Below are positions 36,799 through 37,038 of a stretch of 37,038 nt of DNA, piece by piece; position 1 is the first letter of the stretch, and every line of letters starts with the position of its first letter. The notes under the pieces were generated by a model, which worked only from the letters and a program-made list of their open reading frames with translations, was not told where the DNA came from and made no database searches. The position numbers were made by a program, and so were the translations under genes. The stretch is from Roseococcus sp. (GTDB lineage Bacteria; Pseudomonadota; Alphaproteobacteria; Acetobacterales; Acetobacteraceae), in the NCBI GenBank assembly GCA_026414745.1, contig JAOAIK010000001.1:1-37038 (forward strand). Reading direction: 5' to 3'.

Positions 36799-37038
36799 TC
36801 ACGCCGCCTGCTTGAGCGTCTCGGCCTTCTTCACCGCGTCCTCGATGGTGCCGACCATGTAGAAGGCGGCCTCCGGCAGGTGGTCGTATTCCCCGGCGCA
36901 GATGGCGGCGAAGCTGCGGATCGTGTCCTCGAGCTTCACGAAGACGCCCGGCGTGCCGGTGAACACCTCCGCCACATGGAAGGGCTGGCTGAGGAAGCGC
37001 TGGATCTTGCGCGCGCGCGCCACGATCAGCTTGTCCTC
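36799..37038 (-). CDS. atpD: ATP synthase F1 beta subunit (C-terminal part)
   Basis: Partial gene; the 5' part lies beyond the window edge. The visible 79 residues ([31 protein letters not shown] to AETLKQAA) are the C-terminal helical domain of the catalytic beta subunit, including the DELSEED-adjacent helices' usual continuation [12 protein letters not shown]. Transcribed towards atpC. Confidence 0.96.
   Translation of the reverse strand, partial: EDKLIVARARKIQRFLSQPFHVAEVFTGTPGVFVKLEDTIRSFAAICAGEYDHLPEAAFYMVGTIEDAVKKAETLKQAA

Overview
The window is about 37 kb of very GC-rich, gene-dense chromosomal DNA from an alphaproteobacterium. The markers are a GcrA cell-cycle regulator, the order dapF-mtaB-ftsY, rpmI-rplT-pheS-pheT on one strand, glnK-amtB, minCDE and many 1-8 bp gene overlaps. 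Protein style (Ala/Arg/Pro-rich, GcrA together with a Min system) suggests Rhodospirillales, most likely Acetobacteraceae of the Roseomonas type. That placement is inference. I see no phage genes, transposase or CRISPR array.

Layout. 1-301: no gene, with an odd A/C-rich edge tract. 302-2899 (-): clpB with a possible heat-shock promoter. 3014-8048 (+): MOSC protein, DUF1194 protein, rph-rdgB, a 60-aa membrane peptide, a quinone-oxidoreductase-like dehydrogenase and an LpxL-like acyltransferase. 8124-11174 (-): a serine hydrolase downstream of minC-minD-minE. 11325-17147 (+): hotdog thioesterase, P1B ATPase with a TPC motif, D-2-hydroxyacid dehydrogenase, alpha/beta hydrolase and allophanate hydrolase, mostly translationally coupled. 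17169-17243 (-): tRNA-Thr(GGU). 17371-19950 (+): two EamA transporters flanking gcrA. 19958-25016 (-): glycine-zipper lipoprotein, then rpmI-rplT-[attenuator-like hairpin]-pheS-pheT. 25081-28116 (+): dapF-mtaB-ftsY. 28147-29379 (-): UbiH-type monooxygenase. 29581-31297 (+): glnK-amtB behind a near-consensus sigma-54 promoter and ended by a textbook terminator. 31407-34358 (+): small orphan protein, LutA-like CCG protein, 2OG-Fe dioxygenase and PolB-like exonuclease. 34018-34206: a hairpin-dense element with terminal inverted repeats. 34204-36170 (-): ferritin-like protein and GH10 xylanase. 36217-37038 (-): atpC and the 3' end of atpD.

Most of the window is core metabolism and cell biology: protein quality control, translation, division-site selection, SRP targeting, lysine/peptidoglycan precursor synthesis, nitrogen sensing and ATP synthase. 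The most unusual non-coding signal is the 189-bp element between the convergent exonuclease and xylanase genes. It is bounded by TGATACCA/TGGTATCA, and its three GC-rich hairpins expose GGA(G) in their loops on the xylanase strand. Also notable are a strong hairpin with a short leader ORF before pheS, a 171-bp structured gap inside atpD-atpC, and a xylanase coupled to a di-iron ferritin-like protein.
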